From: Mycobacterium sp. ELW1
GTDB lineage: Bacteria; Actinomycetota; Actinomycetes; Mycobacteriales; Mycobacteriaceae
DNA length: 64,000 bases
NCBI RefSeq assembly: GCF_008329905.1
Contig: NZ_CP032155.1
Coordinates: 3,348,001-3,412,000 of the forward strand
Direction of reading: 5' to 3'
The notes below the pieces were generated by a model. It was given only the letters and a program-made list of their open reading frames with translations, did no database searches and had not been told where the DNA came from. Below, piece after piece: positions 12,386-22,308 of the stretch (the first letter of the stretch is position 1; each line of letters begins with the position of its first letter). Position numbers and translations under genes: made by a program.

Positions 12386-13947
12386 TGCAGGCAGGCCGCC
12401 GCGTGGTCACCGTGCAGGGTGCGGCTGAACCCCTGTGCCGGATCGGTGTCGGGGTGATCGCCGCGGTGGTGGCAGCCGCGGGATTCGGTGCGCGCCAACG
12501 CCGCCGCGGTCACCGCGCGGGCGGTGGCTGTGAGTGCGACGTCCTCGGCCGCGGCGCGGGTGGTCATCCGTTTTGGCTCGGCCTCGGCGAGGAGGTCGGT
12601 GAGCCGCTGCAGTCCGGCGGCGTCGCGGACCACCGAGGCGAACTCGGTCATCGCCGTTTGCAACACCGTACGATCGAGTGCATTGTGTTGGCGCTCATCG
12701 GCTTTCGCCACCGGCGCACCCGCGTCACGGGAATGCTCGACTGCGGCCCGCCCGGCGCGGTTGCCGACCACCAAACCTTCCAGCAGGCTGTTGGAGGCCA
12801 GCCGGTTGGCGCCGTGCATGCCGGTTCGGGCCACCTCGCCGGCGGCGAACAAGCCGGGCAGTTCGGTGCGGCCGGACACGTCGGTGGCCACCCCGCCGCA
12901 GCTGTAATGCGCGCCCGGAACGACCGGGATCAGCTGGCGGGTGGGATCGATGCCCGCGGCGCGGCAGGCTGCCGTGACCGTCGGGAAGCGTTGTGCGAAC
13001 TGGTCGATGGAGCGCGCGTCGAGGAAAACGCACTCGTCGCCGCTCGCCCGCAGCCGCGCCTCGATGGCGCCCGCCACCACGTCGCGCGGCGCGAGATCAC
13101 CCAGCGGATGCACTCCCTCGGTGACCGACTCGCCGCGGGCGTCGCGCAGAACGGCGCCCTCACCCCGCAGCGCCTCGGTGATCAGCGGCCGGCGTCCGGT
13201 GGCATTGCGGTCGAACAGCATGGTCGGGTGGAACTGGACGAATTCGATGTCGGTGACGCCGACGCCGGCCCACAACGCCAGGGCGATGCCGTCGCCGGTG
13301 GAGCCTTCCGGGTTGGTGGTCGCCCGGTACAGGTGGCCCAGACCACCGGTGGCCAGGATGACCGACGGGGTGTGCACGATGCCGAGACCGTCGGCGTTGC
13401 GAACCAGTACGCCGGTGACCGCCGTGCCATCGCTGAGGACTTGCAGCGCAACATGATTACGGCGGATGTCCAGAGTGGCGGCGGCATGGTCGAGTGCGCG
13501 CTGCACCTCAGCACCGGTGGCGTCCCCTCCGGCGTGGATGATGCGCCTGCGGGAGTGGCCGCCTTCACGGGTCAGCGCCCACTGCCCGGGCGCGCTCTCG
13601 TCGAACCGGGCGCCGTCGTCGACCAGGTCGGCCACCGCGCGGTAACCGTCAGCGACGATCGAACGTACCGCCTCGGGGTCGCACAGCCCGGCACCCGCCG
13701 CGAGAGTATCGCGCACGTGCGCTTCCACCGAGTCATCGGTGTGCGGCAGCACAACCGCGATCCCGCCCTGGGCGTAGAACGTAGCGGTATCAGGCGCCTT
13801 GCTCAGAATGACTGTGCGACTGCCCTTTCGATGTGCGGCCAGGGCCGCGGCCAAACCGGCCACCCCGGTGCCGATCACCACGACGTCGGCACGCTGTTGC
13901 CAGTCCACACCCGCGGCACCGACGCCGCAGGCGAAGGAGCGCGTCAT
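12382..13947 (-). CDS. nadB: L-aspartate oxidase
   Basis: 521 residues. A flavoprotein of the succinate-dehydrogenase/fumarate-reductase family that makes iminoaspartate. FAD-binding [20 protein letters not shown] lies near the N-terminus, [15 protein letters not shown] in the middle, and the catalytic capping-domain arginine and His region ([44 protein letters not shown]) follows. ATG 13947 overlaps the nadA stop. Confidence 0.97.
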   Translation of the reverse strand: MTRSFACGVGAAGVDWQQRADVVVIGTGVAGLAAALAAHRKGSRTVILSKAPDTATFYAQGGIAVVLPHTDDSVEAHVRDTLAAGAGLCDPEAVRSIVADGYRAVADLVDDGARFDESAPGQWALTREGGHSRRRIIHAGGDATGAEVQRALDHAAATLDIRRNHVALQVLSDGTAVTGVLVRNADGLGIVHTPSVILATGGLGHLYRATTNPEGSTGDGIALALWAGVGVTDIEFVQFHPTMLFDRNATGRRPLITEALRGEGAVLRDARGESVTEGVHPLGDLAPRDVVAGAIEARLRASGDECVFLDARSIDQFAQRFPTVTAACRAAGIDPTRQLIPVVPGAHYSCGGVATDVSGRTELPGLFAAGEVARTGMHGANRLASNSLLEGLVVGNRAGRAAVEHSRDAGAPVAKADERQHNALDRTVLQTAMTEFASVVRDAAGLQRLTDLLAEAEPKRMTTRAAAEDVALTATARAVTAAALARTESRGCHHRGDHPDTDPAQGFSRTLHGDHAAACLQ

Positions 13948-15005
13948 TCGCCGCCGCCGGGCTGGCCGATCTCGATCATCCGCTGCACGCTGGCACGGGC
14001 CAGGCGGGCGGTCTCGGGATCGACGTCGACCTCATCGGCGCCGTCGACAAGGCAGCGCAGCAGTGCGGCCGGCGTGATCATCTTCATGTACTTGCACGAC
14101 GCCCGGTCGTTGACGGCCTGGAAGTCGATTTCCGGTGCGGCGCGACGCAATTGGTGCAGCATCCCGACCTCGGTGGCGACCAGCACCTGTTTGGCGTGGG
14201 AGGCCTTGGCGGCGTCCAGCATGCCGCCGGTGGACAGGATCTTGACCCGATCCGACGGGAAGGCGCCCTCACCGGCCAGATACAACGCCGACGTGGCGCA
14301 ACCGCATTCGGGATGGACGAACAGCTCGGCGTCGGGGTGGCTGCGAGCCTGGTCGGCTAACTCGTCGCCATTGATACCCGCGTGCACATGGCACTCGCCG
14401 GCCCAGACGTGCAGATTGGTCCGGCCCGTCATCCGGCGGACATGGGCACCGAGGAACTGGTCGGGGCAGAACAGCACCTCGCGGCCTTCCGGGATGGAGG
14501 CCACCACCTCGACGGCGTTGGACGACGTGCAGCAGATGTCGGTGAGCGCCTTCACTGCTGCGGTGGTGTTGACGTAGGAGACGACGACCGCACCGGGGTG
14601 CTCGTCCTTCCAAGCCTGCAGTTCGTCGGCGGTGATCGAGTCGGCCAGCGAGCAGCCGGCGCGCTGATCCGGAATCAGCACCGTTTTCTCCGGGCTGAGG
14701 ATCTTGGCGGTCTCGGCCATGAAGTGCACGCCGCAGAACACGATCGTCTCTTCGGCGGCCTCGGCGGCGATCCGGGACAGTGCCAGCGAGTCGCCGACGT
14801 GGTCGGCGACGTCCTGAATGGCCGGCAGCTGGTAGTTGTGCGCCAGGATGGTCGCATTGCGCAAGGTGGCCAGCCGGCGAATCTCGGCGGCCCATTCCTC
14901 GTCACCGTTCACGCCGGTGTAACCACCGGGTCCGTCGGTGATGCGAGCGACAAGGCCGGCCCCAATGCCGCCGTCGAGGGCGTCAGAACGATCCAGGACG
15001 GTCAT
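13944..15005 (-). CDS. nadA: Quinolinate synthase
   Basis: 353 residues. It condenses iminoaspartate with DHAP to quinolinate using a [4Fe-4S] cluster. Cluster cysteines are visible in [16 protein letters not shown] and RASCKYMKM. The start is ATG 15005 because GGAGG lies at a good distance upstream (minus strand about 15010-15014) and the N-terminus ([12 protein letters not shown]) fits; the frame is open further into the operator but without a better start. First gene of nadABC, divergent from the Nudix regulator. Confidence 0.96.
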   Translation of the reverse strand: MTVLDRSDALDGGIGAGLVARITDGPGGYTGVNGDEEWAAEIRRLATLRNATILAHNYQLPAIQDVADHVGDSLALSRIAAEAAEETIVFCGVHFMAETAKILSPEKTVLIPDQRAGCSLADSITADELQAWKDEHPGAVVVSYVNTTAAVKALTDICCTSSNAVEVVASIPEGREVLFCPDQFLGAHVRRMTGRTNLHVWAGECHVHAGINGDELADQARSHPDAELFVHPECGCATSALYLAGEGAFPSDRVKILSTGGMLDAAKASHAKQVLVATEVGMLHQLRRAAPEIDFQAVNDRASCKYMKMITPAALLRCLVDGADEVDVDPETARLARASVQRMIEIGQPGGGE

Positions 15006-15030
15006 TTCCGCCTCCTGTCTTGCTTGCGAG

Positions 15031-15053
15031 GTTTTCGACTTATAATCGAAAAC
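15031..15053. promoter_or_regulatory. NrtR/NdnR-type operator between nadA and the Nudix gene
   Basis: A perfect inverted repeat: GTTTTCGA (15031-15038), a 7-bp spacer, TCGAAAAC (15046-15053). It ends on the base before the Nudix gene GTG and covers that gene's -10 element, and it lies 26 bp from the nadA start. Nudix-related regulators of this family repress NAD synthesis genes in mycobacteria and corynebacteria, so the palindrome is most simply their operator, giving joint control of nadABC and autoregulation. Confidence 0.8.
15041..15046 (+). promoter_or_regulatory. -10 element of the Nudix regulator gene
   Basis: TATAAT, a perfect -10, lies inside the palindrome and seven bases before GTG 15054. 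Transcription would start at the start codon, giving a leaderless mRNA. Repressor binding would cover it completely. Confidence 0.65.
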
Positions 15054-15746
15054 GTGCCTCATACTAGCACCGAACACGAAGTACTCGCCGTCGTATTCCA
15101 GGTTGGCGACGTCCAGTCCCGTACACCCGCCCTTAACGTGCTGTTATGGCAGCGCGGCCTGGAACCTGAGCGGGGCAAGTGGTCATTGCCCGGCGGCGGG
15201 CTGCGCGCCGACGAGGACCTGATCAGTTCCGCGCGACGCCAGCTGGCCGAGAAAGTCGACGTCCGCGAGATCGCGCACCTGGAACAGCTCGCGGTGTTCT
15301 CCGATCCGGGCCGCGTGCCCGGTGTTCGCACGATCGCCTCGACATTCCTCGGTTTGGTGCCCTCGGTCGCCACCCCCGAACTGCCGCCGGATACCCGCTG
15401 GCATCCGGTCAGCGACCTGCCGGAGATGGCCTTCGACCACGCCCCGATGGTGGAATACGCCCGCACCAGGCTGGTCGCCAAGCTGTCCTACACGAACATC
15501 GGATTCGCCTTGACACCAAGGGAATTCGCGCTTTCGACGCTGCGCGACATCTATGGCGCCGCCCTCGGCTATCAGGTCGACGCCACCAATCTGCAGCGGG
15601 TGCTCGCGCGCCGCGGCGTCATCACGCCGACCGGGACGACAGCCCATCCGGGCCGCAGCGGCGGGCGCCCGGCGGCCCTCTATCGCTTCACCGACTCGCA
15701 TTTGAGGGTGACCGACGAGTTTGCCGCGTTTCGGCCACCCGGGTGA
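15054..15746 (+). CDS. nrtR: Nudix-related transcriptional regulator of NAD synthesis
   Basis: 230 residues. The N-terminal half is a Nudix fold (residues about 5-140: [26 protein letters not shown]) in which the REX2EE part of the Nudix box is degenerate ([12 protein letters not shown]), as expected of a regulator that binds ADP-ribose without hydrolysing it well. The C-terminal part (about 145-225) is a winged-helix DNA-binding region with [25 protein letters not shown] and a Gly/Arg-rich wing. GTG 15054 is chosen because the -10 sits seven bases upstream. Divergent from nadABC. Confidence 0.88.
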   Translation: MPHTSTEHEVLAVVFQVGDVQSRTPALNVLLWQRGLEPERGKWSLPGGGLRADEDLISSARRQLAEKVDVREIAHLEQLAVFSDPGRVPGVRTIASTFLGLVPSVATPELPPDTRWHPVSDLPEMAFDHAPMVEYARTRLVAKLSYTNIGFALTPREFALSTLRDIYGAALGYQVDATNLQRVLARRGVITPTGTTAHPGRSGGRPAALYRFTDSHLRVTDEFAAFRPPG

Positions 15747-15789
15747 GTCGGCTGGCTTCTTAGACCATTCTTAAGGTAGAAAGGGTGGA

Positions 15790-17124
15790 ATGCATCCGGT
15801 AAGCGCTGGGGCGCCGAGCCCCGAATGGATCGGCCGCGCCCCGCACGAGGAACTCGAGCGTGGTGCGCATCCACAGCTTCCGGCTGATGACCCGTTCTAC
15901 GAACCGCCCGCCGGCTTCGAACACGCCGAGCCGGGCACCGTGCTGCGCTCCCGTGACGTCCAGCTGGGCTTTCTCGGGCTGATCCCGCAGCGAGTGCGGG
16001 CCACCCAGCTGCTGTACCGCAGCACCGACCACAACGGTTTGCCGCAGGCCACCGTCACCACGGTGCTCATCCCGACCGGCCACACCCCCGATCGGGTCCG
16101 CAACGTCGTCTCCTACCAATGCGCCATCGACGCGGTGGCCTCGCGCTGCTTTCCCTCGTACGCCATGCGCCGGCACGCCAAGGCCGTCGGGTCGCTGCCC
16201 CAGCTGGAGTACCTGCTCGTCGCGGCCGCACTCGCCGAGGGCTGGGTGGTCTCGGTCCCCGACCACGAGGGCCCGGCCGGCATCTGGGGCGCCCCCTACG
16301 AACCCGGCTACGCCGTCCTCGACGGTGTGCGGGCGGCGCTGAGCTTCGAGGCGTTCGGCCTCGCCGCGGACAGCCAGGTCGGGTTGTGGGGTTACTCCGG
16401 CGGCGGGCTCGCCACCGCGTGGGCAGCCGAGGTGCACGAGGACTACGCCCCCGAGCTGAACATCGTCGGCGCCGTCCTGGGTTCGCCGGTCGGCGACCTG
16501 GGCCACACGTTCCGCCGGCTCAACGGCTCGTACCTGGCCGCGTTGCCCGCGCTCGTGGTGGCCGCGCTGGCCAAGACCTATCCCGATCTGAACCGGGTGA
16601 TCGAGCAGAACGCCACCGAGGACGGACTGGCACTGCTCCGCCGGCTCGAGAACATGACGACCGCGGAGGCCGTCATCCGGCTGTTCCGCACCGACTTCGA
16701 CGACCTGGTGCACCCGCCGCTGGAGGAGATCCTGGCGACGCCGGAGGTTCAGTACGTCTTCGACAACATCAAGCTCGGCAAGGCGGTGCCCGACCTTCCG
16801 GTGCTGATCGTGCAGGCAGTCCACGATTCGGTGATCGATGTCGACGACATCGACGACCTGGTGCACACCTACTCTGCGGGCGGAGCGCGGGTGACCTACC
16901 ACCGCGACATGTTCAGCGAGCACATGCTGCTGCACCCGATGTCGGCGCCGATGACGCTGCGCTGGCTGACCGACCGGTTCGCCCAACGCCCGATCGACGA
17001 GCACATCGTGCGGACGAAGTGGCCGACGCTGCTCAATCCCATGACCTACGCGGGCATGTGGCGCCTCGGCGGGATCGTCGCGCGTGTGGTGTCCGGCGGC
17101 CGGGTTCCGTTCCGACCACTCTAA
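15790..17124 (+). CDS. Secretory-lipase-family alpha/beta hydrolase (Rv1592c-like)
   Basis: 444 residues. The nucleophile elbow is GYSGGG with Ser203, in a region [15 protein letters not shown] typical of the fungal/actinobacterial LIP family (PF03583). A late Asp ([10 protein letters not shown]) and His (SEHMLLHP) complete a plausible triad. No clear signal peptide is seen at the N-terminus, which is unusual for this family. Members hydrolyse triacylglycerols or short-chain esters. It follows the Nudix gene by 43 bp; a TAAGGT hexamer at 15772-15777 could be its own -10. Confidence 0.85.
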   Translation: MHPVSAGAPSPEWIGRAPHEELERGAHPQLPADDPFYEPPAGFEHAEPGTVLRSRDVQLGFLGLIPQRVRATQLLYRSTDHNGLPQATVTTVLIPTGHTPDRVRNVVSYQCAIDAVASRCFPSYAMRRHAKAVGSLPQLEYLLVAAALAEGWVVSVPDHEGPAGIWGAPYEPGYAVLDGVRAALSFEAFGLAADSQVGLWGYSGGGLATAWAAEVHEDYAPELNIVGAVLGSPVGDLGHTFRRLNGSYLAALPALVVAALAKTYPDLNRVIEQNATEDGLALLRRLENMTTAEAVIRLFRTDFDDLVHPPLEEILATPEVQYVFDNIKLGKAVPDLPVLIVQAVHDSVIDVDDIDDLVHTYSAGGARVTYHRDMFSEHMLLHPMSAPMTLRWLTDRFAQRPIDEHIVRTKWPTLLNPMTYAGMWRLGGIVARVVSGGRVPFRPL

Positions 17125-17139
17125 AAAGAGGGCCCAGCT

Positions 17140-17730
17140 CTAAGCGGAGACGCGGTCCATCGGCGGCCAGGCACCGAGATCGTCACGCGGTGTGGCCACC
17201 GCCATCAAGGCATACGTCAGCGCCGCGATCGCGGCCGGAAAAAGTAGCGTCGTCGCGATCTGCAGCGGCCCGTGCGCGAAGAACACCGGCGGCGCCTCGG
17301 AGTAGTAGAAGATCCGGTTCTCCGGCGTGACCGGAGCCGTGTCGAACGGCACCGGCCCGTAGTGCCAGCGCACCAGCAGCGCACCCACACCCGCGGCCGC
17401 ACCGGCGCCGGCGATCGAACCCACCCACAGTGCCGTCGCCAGCAGCGGGCCACGATGGGCACGCCACTGCCACACCAATACGGCGGCCACGATCGCCATC
17501 GACGTCAGCAACCCGATGAGCAACGCCGCCGCCACGAACAGATGGTCGGATTCGCTGCCGAGGTAGGTCTGCACCCGCTGACCGGAGCGGGTCAGCGCCA
17601 CCACGCCGTGCGCAGACGGCGCCAGCACCGACCACACCGCGCCGATCACCGCGCCTGCCACGGTCAACCCGGCGACCACCACAAGTGCCGCACGGCGCCT
17701 CGAAAAGCGTTGTCGTGGTTCGGGATTCAC
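17140..17730 (-). CDS. DUF2567 membrane protein
   Basis: 196 residues from GTG 17730, which overlaps the bsaP stop as GTGA. Four hydrophobic stretches, starting after a short basic N-terminus (RQRFSRRRA): about 15-40, 63-87, 95-120 and 160-185. It is the third gene of bioB-bsaP-DUF2567, the same order as Rv1589-Rv1590-Rv1591 of M. tuberculosis. Function unknown; a tie to biotin is only positional. Confidence 0.85.
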   Translation of the reverse strand: MNPEPRQRFSRRRAALVVVAGLTVAGAVIGAVWSVLAPSAHGVVALTRSGQRVQTYLGSESDHLFVAAALLIGLLTSMAIVAAVLVWQWRAHRGPLLATALWVGSIAGAGAAAGVGALLVRWHYGPVPFDTAPVTPENRIFYYSEAPPVFFAHGPLQIATTLLFPAAIAALTYALMAVATPRDDLGAWPPMDRVSA

Positions 17731-17960
17731 CGCTGGTCCTCCAGATCGTGGGAGTCGACCCGACCATGCCGCGAGCACTTGGCCCACCAGCCGTCCGGCC
17801 GCACCTGGACCACCATTCGGCGGCCGCACTCCGCGCAGAACCGAGGCGGCTCGAGTCCGAGCTGTGCCGCGGTGGGCACGAGGCTGCCGGCGAGCTCGCC
17901 GGTGTAGACGTTGTAGACCCCGGCACTCACCGGTGCGGGCAGCTGTCCGACCATCGCCAC
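17727..17960 (-). CDS. bsaP: Biotin synthase auxiliary protein
   Basis: 77 residues. The C-terminal half has a small cysteine motif: C42-x2-C45 (RFCAECGRR) and C62 (WAKCSRHG) with a neighbouring His. Mycobacterial biotin synthase is reported to need this small iron-sulfur auxiliary protein to turn dethiobiotin into biotin; the assignment here rests on size, cysteines and position directly after bioB. GTG 17960 overlaps the bioB stop (TAGTG); ATG 17954 is two codons in and is an equally plausible start. Confidence 0.88.
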   Translation of the reverse strand: MAMVGQLPAPVSAGVYNVYTGELAGSLVPTAAQLGLEPPRFCAECGRRMVVQVRPDGWWAKCSRHGRVDSHDLEDQR

Positions 17961-18967
17961 TACAGGCTGGCGTTCAGTGCCTTGATCGGCATCTGCAGAT
18001 CTTCGAGCAGCTCGAGATCGGCCTCGGCCGGGCGACCCAGCGTGGTCAGGTAATTTCCGACGATCACGGCGTTGATGCCACCGAGGATGCCCTGCTTGGC
18101 GCCGAGGTCGCCGAGCGTGATCTCCCGGCCACCGGCGAACCGGAGCATCGTGCGCGGCAATGCCAGGCGGAACGCGGCGACGGCTTTGAGGGCCTCGGAC
18201 GCCGGCAGCACGTCCAGATCACCGAACGGGGTGCCCGGGCGCGGGTTCAGGAAGTTCAGGGGCACCTCGTGCGGATCGAGTTCGGCCAGGTTCGCCGCGA
18301 ACTCGGCGCGCTGCTCGAGTGTCTCCCCCATACCGAGGATGCCGCCGCAGCACACCTCCATGCCGGCCTCGCGCACCATCTCCAGCGTTCCCCACCGCTC
18401 CTCCCATGAATGTGTGGTGACGACGTTCGGGAAGTAGGACTGCGCGGTCTCCAGGTTGTGGTTGTAGCGGTGGACGCCCATCTCCTTGAGGCGATCGACC
18501 TGGTCCTGGGTGAGCATCCCCAGCGAGCAGGCGATCTGGATGTCGACCTCGTTGCGGATCGCTTCGATGCCCGCGGCCACCTGGGCCAGCAGCCGCTCGT
18601 CGGGTCCGCGCACGGCGGCCACGATGCAGAACTCGGTGGCGCCGGACTTCGCGGTCTGCTTGGCAGCCTCGACCAGGCTCGGGATGTCCAGCCAGGCACT
18701 GCGCACCGGCGAGGCGAACAGACCGGACTGCGAACAGAAGTGGCAATCCTCCGGGCAGCCACCGGTTTTCAGGCTGATGATGCCCTCGACCTCGACCTCC
18801 GGGCCGCACCACTTCATCCGGACCTCGTGGGCCAGGGCCAGGAGTTCTTCGAGGTGATCGTCGGACAGCTGCAAGACCTCGAGCACCTGATCGCGGGACA
18901 GACCCTCGCCGCGCTCGAGCACCTGCTCGCGCGCCAGTGCCAATACGTCCGTCGCTGCCTGCGTCAC
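17960..18967 (-). CDS. bioB: Biotin synthase
   Basis: 335 residues, a radical-SAM enzyme inserting sulfur into dethiobiotin. The CxxxCxxC cluster motif is in [12 protein letters not shown], and later cysteines ([18 protein letters not shown]) plus the Arg ligand region ([12 protein letters not shown]) match the family. GTG 18967 is preceded by AGGAGG at about 8 bases. Its promoter region carries a BioQ-type operator shared with the divergent TetR gene. Confidence 0.97.
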   Translation of the reverse strand: MTQAATDVLALAREQVLERGEGLSRDQVLEVLQLSDDHLEELLALAHEVRMKWCGPEVEVEGIISLKTGGCPEDCHFCSQSGLFASPVRSAWLDIPSLVEAAKQTAKSGATEFCIVAAVRGPDERLLAQVAAGIEAIRNEVDIQIACSLGMLTQDQVDRLKEMGVHRYNHNLETAQSYFPNVVTTHSWEERWGTLEMVREAGMEVCCGGILGMGETLEQRAEFAANLAELDPHEVPLNFLNPRPGTPFGDLDVLPASEALKAVAAFRLALPRTMLRFAGGREITLGDLGAKQGILGGINAVIVGNYLTTLGRPAEADLELLEDLQMPIKALNASL

Positions 18968-18994
18968 CGGCTTGTCCTCCTGCGTTCGCCAACT

Positions 18995-19007
18995 TGAACA
19001 GTGTTCA
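18995..19007. promoter_or_regulatory. BioQ operator 1 (bioB/bioQ)
   Basis: TGAAC-AGT-GTTCA, a perfect 13-bp palindrome in the 55-bp gap between bioB and bioQ. The same half-sites recur at 22296-22308 before bioF. The repeat of TGAAC-N3-GTTCA at both biotin blocks, next to a TetR gene, makes BioQ the likely binder. Confidence 0.8.
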
Positions 19008-19010
19008 GGC

Positions 19011-19016
19011 TAGGCT
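19011..19016 (+). promoter_or_regulatory. -10 element of bioQ
   Basis: TAGGCT, four bases after the operator and six before GTG 19023, implying a leaderless bioQ mRNA that the repressor can shut off. Confidence 0.55.
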
Positions 19017-19022
19017 ACGCGT

Positions 19023-19601
19023 GTGCAGCTCCACAAACGCGACGTGGTCGATGCGGCGACGACACTGCTGGACAACTACGGCATGGCCGACCTGTCGATG
19101 CGGCGGCTGGCCCGCGAGCTCGCGGTCTCCCCCGGCGCGCTGTACTGGCACTTCGCCAACAAGCAGCAACTGCTCGGCGCGGTGGCTGACCGAATCCTGT
19201 GCACCGTCCACGACGTGCCTGCCGACTGGCGTGTCCGCGTCGAGGCGATCTGCGATCAGCTGCGCGACGCCCTGCTGTCCCACACCGACGGCGCCGAGCT
19301 GGTGTCCGCCAGTTTCGCCGCGGGCCAGTCGGAGGCGATGACGCAGATCCTGGGTTGGCTGGCCGATGCGGCTGTCTCCGCGGGCGTCGATACCGGGCAC
19401 GCCGTGACCGCCGGCCGCACTGTCCTCTATTACGTACTGGGCTTCACCGCTGACGAGCAATCCCGCCTGCAGTGGGACGCCGCCGGCGCCGACCTCCCCG
19501 ACGAACAATCCGTGCTCGGCGCCGACCCCAGCCGCCGGTTCGGCTTCGGGGTGCAGCTGCTGATCGACGGCATCGCGGCGCGGCGGAGCCTGCCGGTGTG
19601 A
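19023..19601 (+). CDS. bioQ: TetR-family repressor of biotin genes
   Basis: 192 residues. The N-terminal TetR helix-turn-helix spans about residues 5-50 (MADLSMRRLARELAVSPGALYWHFANKQQLL). The C-terminal ligand domain is alpha-helical. The gene is divergent from bioB with an operator between, the arrangement of mycobacterial BioQ, which represses bioFD and bioB. GTG start, leaderless. The 3' end overlaps the next gene's GTG (GTGA). Confidence 0.88.
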   Translation: MQLHKRDVVDAATTLLDNYGMADLSMRRLARELAVSPGALYWHFANKQQLLGAVADRILCTVHDVPADWRVRVEAICDQLRDALLSHTDGAELVSASFAAGQSEAMTQILGWLADAAVSAGVDTGHAVTAGRTVLYYVLGFTADEQSRLQWDAAGADLPDEQSVLGADPSRRFGFGVQLLIDGIAARRSLPV

Positions 19602-19933
19602 TCACCGTCGACCAGGTGCGCCCGATCGCACTTGCCCTGCCGAGGGCCTACGAGACCGTGGTCCGCGATCGGATCACGTTCCGGGCCGGCAGGCTGGTCT
19701 TCCTCGCGTTCTCCCGCGACGAGACCGTGATGGGGGTCGGGTTCCCGAAGGAGGAGCGCGAGGCGATGGTGTCCGCCGAGCCGGACAAGTTCGCACTGCC
19801 CCGCCCATCGAACATGCGCTACAACTGGATCCACGTCCGCCTTGATGCGGTCGACCTCGACGAGGTACGCGAACTGGTGATCGACGGCTGGAAGATGTGC
19901 GTTCCGAAAAATGTTGCCGCGCAAATCAACTGA
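19598..19933 (+). CDS. MmcQ/YjbR-family protein
   Basis: 111 residues with the CyaY-like fold of the MmcQ/YjbR family: PRAYETVVRDRITFRAGRLVFLAFSRD, then KFALPRPSNMRYNWIHVRLD and a C-terminal VPKNVAAQI. The function of the family is not settled; some members bind DNA. The start GTG 19598 overlaps the bioQ stop (GTGA), so it is coupled to bioQ. It ends in an 8-bp convergent overlap with the 2H phosphoesterase gene. Confidence 0.8.
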   Translation: MITVDQVRPIALALPRAYETVVRDRITFRAGRLVFLAFSRDETVMGVGFPKEEREAMVSAEPDKFALPRPSNMRYNWIHVRLDAVDLDEVRELVIDGWKMCVPKNVAAQIN

Positions 19934-20450
19934 TCAATATGTGGTCGGTACGCGCGTCGCTGTCCCAACGCCGCAGTCCGACGATGCTCGCCCGGATGTC
20001 CACGGTGATCCCGTCGACCAATGCGAATGCGTCGCCGGCTTGCGCCGGGGTGAAGCGGCGCCCCAGCGTGACGTGCGGCGTCCACCGGCCCGGAGCACTG
20101 TGCGCGAAGACATTGGTCACCGACGGCAAGCACACGTCGTAGACCTCGTCGTGCATCGCCAGCAGCGCAGCCGACGGAACCACCAACCGGGCCAGCGTCA
20201 TCCGCCCCACGCCGAACACCAGGGGTGCGCCGAGCACAGCCCGGAGCGGGAAGAGATCCGCCAATGTCGTGAGCCGGTCGTCCACATCGGGCGAGATCCG
20301 CTCAGCGGCGATCAGCGTGATGTGCGGGCGGTTCGTGGCGGAGTTCACTCGCAGCTGGCTGGGTAGGCCGGCATCGGCCAATGCCTGCCACGTGTGCCGC
20401 ACGGCATCGTCGGCACGCTGGTCGAGGAGCAGCTCAATCGAGTGCGCCAT
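19926..20450 (-). CDS. 2H phosphoesterase (2'-5' RNA ligase-like)
   Basis: 174 residues from ATG 20450. It has the two H-x-T/S motifs of the superfamily (RPHITLI near residue 44 and TPHVTLG near 132). Such proteins cleave cyclic or 2'-5' phosphodiesters. It starts one base after the bioD stop (TGA-g-ATG), so it is the last gene of bioF-bioD-2H and under the same BioQ control. The link to biotin is positional only. Confidence 0.85.
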   Translation of the reverse strand: MAHSIELLLDQRADDAVRHTWQALADAGLPSQLRVNSATNRPHITLIAAERISPDVDDRLTTLADLFPLRAVLGAPLVFGVGRMTLARLVVPSAALLAMHDEVYDVCLPSVTNVFAHSAPGRWTPHVTLGRRFTPAQAGDAFALVDGITVDIRASIVGLRRWDSDARTDHILIS

Positions 20451-20451
20451 C

Positions 20452-21129
20452 TCAGACCAGGCCGGTGACCCAGTCCGGGTCGAACGCCCGAGCGCTGAAC
20501 AACGCGAAGTCATTCGGGGACACCGCGGCCACTCCCGCCGGGAGCGCGGCGCGGACCGGAGCCAGCTTGGCCAGCGCGTCACGGTTGGACTTCTCCGCCG
20601 GACCGGGCTGGGCGGGCCAGGCGCCGATCACCAGACCGGCACACGAAAGCCCTTTGGCACCAAGCCCTTCCAACGTCAAGGAGGTGTGATTCAGCGTGCC
20701 CAGGCCCGGTTCGACGACGACGAGAACCGGCGCGGCCAGCTCGACCGCGAGGTCGCGCAGCGTCGCGCCGTCGGCCGTCAATTCCACCAGCAGGCCACCG
20801 GCCCCCTCGACCAGCGTCAGCCGGCCGGGCCGGTCGACGTCGCGGATGACGCTCAGCAGCTCGCCGGTGCTGGGCAACGGCAGGCCCGCACTTTCGGCGG
20901 CGGCCACCGGCGCCAGCGGATCCGGATAGCGGGCGACGCCGAACAGTTCGGTGACCCCGGAAAGCCTGCCCACTTCGGCGAGGTCGTCGTCGCCGTCGGC
21001 GGTACCGGTCTGCACCGGCTTGCACACCGCGACGTCCCGCTCGGCGACCCGCGCGTGGCACGCCAGCGCCGCGGTCACAACGGTTTTTCCCACCCCGGTC
21101 CCGGTGCCGGTGACGACCAGCACGCTCAT
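20452..21129 (-). CDS. bioD: Dethiobiotin synthetase
   Basis: 225 residues, a P-loop ATP-dependent carboxylase closing the ureido ring of DAPA. P-loop [17 protein letters not shown] at the N-terminus, catalytic Lys in CKPVQTGT, and [12 protein letters not shown] in the middle. ATG 21129 overlaps the bioF 3' end by 4 bp; upstream reading in this frame is a bioF shadow. Confidence 0.96.
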   Translation of the reverse strand: MSVLVVTGTGTGVGKTVVTAALACHARVAERDVAVCKPVQTGTADGDDDLAEVGRLSGVTELFGVARYPDPLAPVAAAESAGLPLPSTGELLSVIRDVDRPGRLTLVEGAGGLLVELTADGATLRDLAVELAAPVLVVVEPGLGTLNHTSLTLEGLGAKGLSCAGLVIGAWPAQPGPAEKSNRDALAKLAPVRAALPAGVAAVSPNDFALFSARAFDPDWVTGLV

Positions 21130-22280
21130 CGGGGGTGCACCGCCAATACCGTGGTCAAGACGTCGCGCGCGGTGTCCATCTCGTCGTCGGTCAACGATGC
21201 CCGCGCGGTCAGTCGCAGCCGCGAGGTTCCCGCGGGAACCGTCGGTGGCCGGAAACAACCGACCCGCACCCCGGCCTCCAGACAAGCACTCGCCGCGGCC
21301 ACCGCGATCTCCGGATCGCCGAGAATGACTGAGACGACGGCAGATTCGGGCTTCTCGGGGACGTCGCACATCTCGGCCAACTCCCCGGCCCGAGCGATCA
21401 CCGCGGTCGCCCGCTGCGGTTCGGCGGCCAGCACGGTGAGCGCGGCCAGTGCCGCGCCGACGGGCGCCGGGGCCAGTCCGGTGTCGAAGATCATCGTGCG
21501 CGCGGCGTCGATCAGGTGATCGCGCACCGCGGCGGGGCCGAGCACCGCGCCGCCCTGGCTGCCCAGCGACTTCGACATGGTGGTCGTCATGATCACATCG
21601 GGCGCCCCGGCCAATCCGGCCTCGTGGATCAGGCCACGTCCGCCGGTACCGCGCACCCCGAGGCCGTGGGCCTCGTCGACCAACAACAGCGCCCCGTGCT
21701 TGCGGCAGACCTCGTGCAGCCTGCGCAGTGGCGCCAGCGCGCCGTCGGTGCTGAACACCGATTCGGTGATCACCAGCGCCCGCTCTTCGTCGCGCCCGGC
21801 CAGCGCGGCCTCGACCGCCTCGATGTCGAGGTGCGGCGCGACGACGACCCGCGCCCGCGACAGCCGGCAGGCGTCGACCAGCGAGGCGTGCGACAGCGCG
21901 TCGGACACGATCAGCGAGCCCGGGCCGGACAGCGCCACGGTGGCGCCGATGTTGGCGGTGTAGCCCGAGGAGAACACCAGCGCGGCCTCGGCGCCGACGA
22001 AATCGGCCAGGGCGCTTTCGAATTCCTCGTGCAGTTCGGTGTTTCCGGTGACCAGCCGCGAGCCGGTCGAGCCCGCCCCCCAGGTGCGCAACGCAGCCAC
22101 CCCGCCGTCGATGACCGCGGGATGCTGGGACAGGCCCAGATAATCGTTGGAGGCGAGGTCCAGTTCGGTGGCCACGGCGGGCCGGGTGCGCAGCGATCGG
22201 CGCAGGCCGGCGTCCCGGCGCTGCTGCTCGACGGTGTCGAGCCAGGCCAGTGGGGAAAGACCGACGCGGGTCACAGGCAC
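21126..22280 (-). CDS. bioF: 8-amino-7-oxononanoate synthase
   Basis: 384 residues, PLP alpha-oxoamine synthase joining pimeloyl-thioester with alanine. Motifs: [16 protein letters not shown], the [21 protein letters not shown] region, [16 protein letters not shown] and the PLP Lys in [13 protein letters not shown]. Two in-frame GTG starts compete: 22280 has a TAGCGT -10 seven bases upstream (leaderless), while 22274 has GGAGGA at 6 bases (Shine-Dalgarno). Both may be used, depending on whether mRNA starts here or comes through from bioA. Confidence 0.95.
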   Translation of the reverse strand: MPVTRVGLSPLAWLDTVEQQRRDAGLRRSLRTRPAVATELDLASNDYLGLSQHPAVIDGGVAALRTWGAGSTGSRLVTGNTELHEEFESALADFVGAEAALVFSSGYTANIGATVALSGPGSLIVSDALSHASLVDACRLSRARVVVAPHLDIEAVEAALAGRDEERALVITESVFSTDGALAPLRRLHEVCRKHGALLLVDEAHGLGVRGTGGRGLIHEAGLAGAPDVIMTTTMSKSLGSQGGAVLGPAAVRDHLIDAARTMIFDTGLAPAPVGAALAALTVLAAEPQRATAVIARAGELAEMCDVPEKPESAVVSVILGDPEIAVAAASACLEAGVRVGCFRPPTVPAGTSRLRLTARASLTDDEMDTARDVLTTVLAVHPR

Positions 22281-22287
22281 TCCTCCG

Positions 22288-22293
22288 ACGCTA
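22288..22293 (-). promoter_or_regulatory. -10 element of bioF
   Basis: Minus-strand TAGCGT, three bases downstream of the BioQ operator and seven upstream of GTG 22280. Supports a BioQ-controlled leaderless bioFD transcript. Confidence 0.5.
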
Positions 22294-22295
22294 CT

Positions 22296-22308
22296 TGAAC
22301 ACCGTTCA
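22296..22308. promoter_or_regulatory. BioQ operator 2 (bioF)
   Basis: TGAAC-ACC-GTTCA, the same half-sites as operator 1. Its last three bases are the bioA stop codon (minus strand TGA at 22308-22306), so the operator is built into the end of bioA. It lies upstream of the bioF -10, over the -35 region. Confidence 0.8.

Noticed and set aside
12385..14577. A 730-codon open frame antisense to nadB and nadA
   Set aside because: Same GC-driven shadow; nadB and nadA are unmistakable on the other strand.
17113..17140. A rho-independent terminator between the lipase-like gene and DUF2567
   Set aside because: CTCTAAAAAGAG forms only a four-base stem with no T-run.
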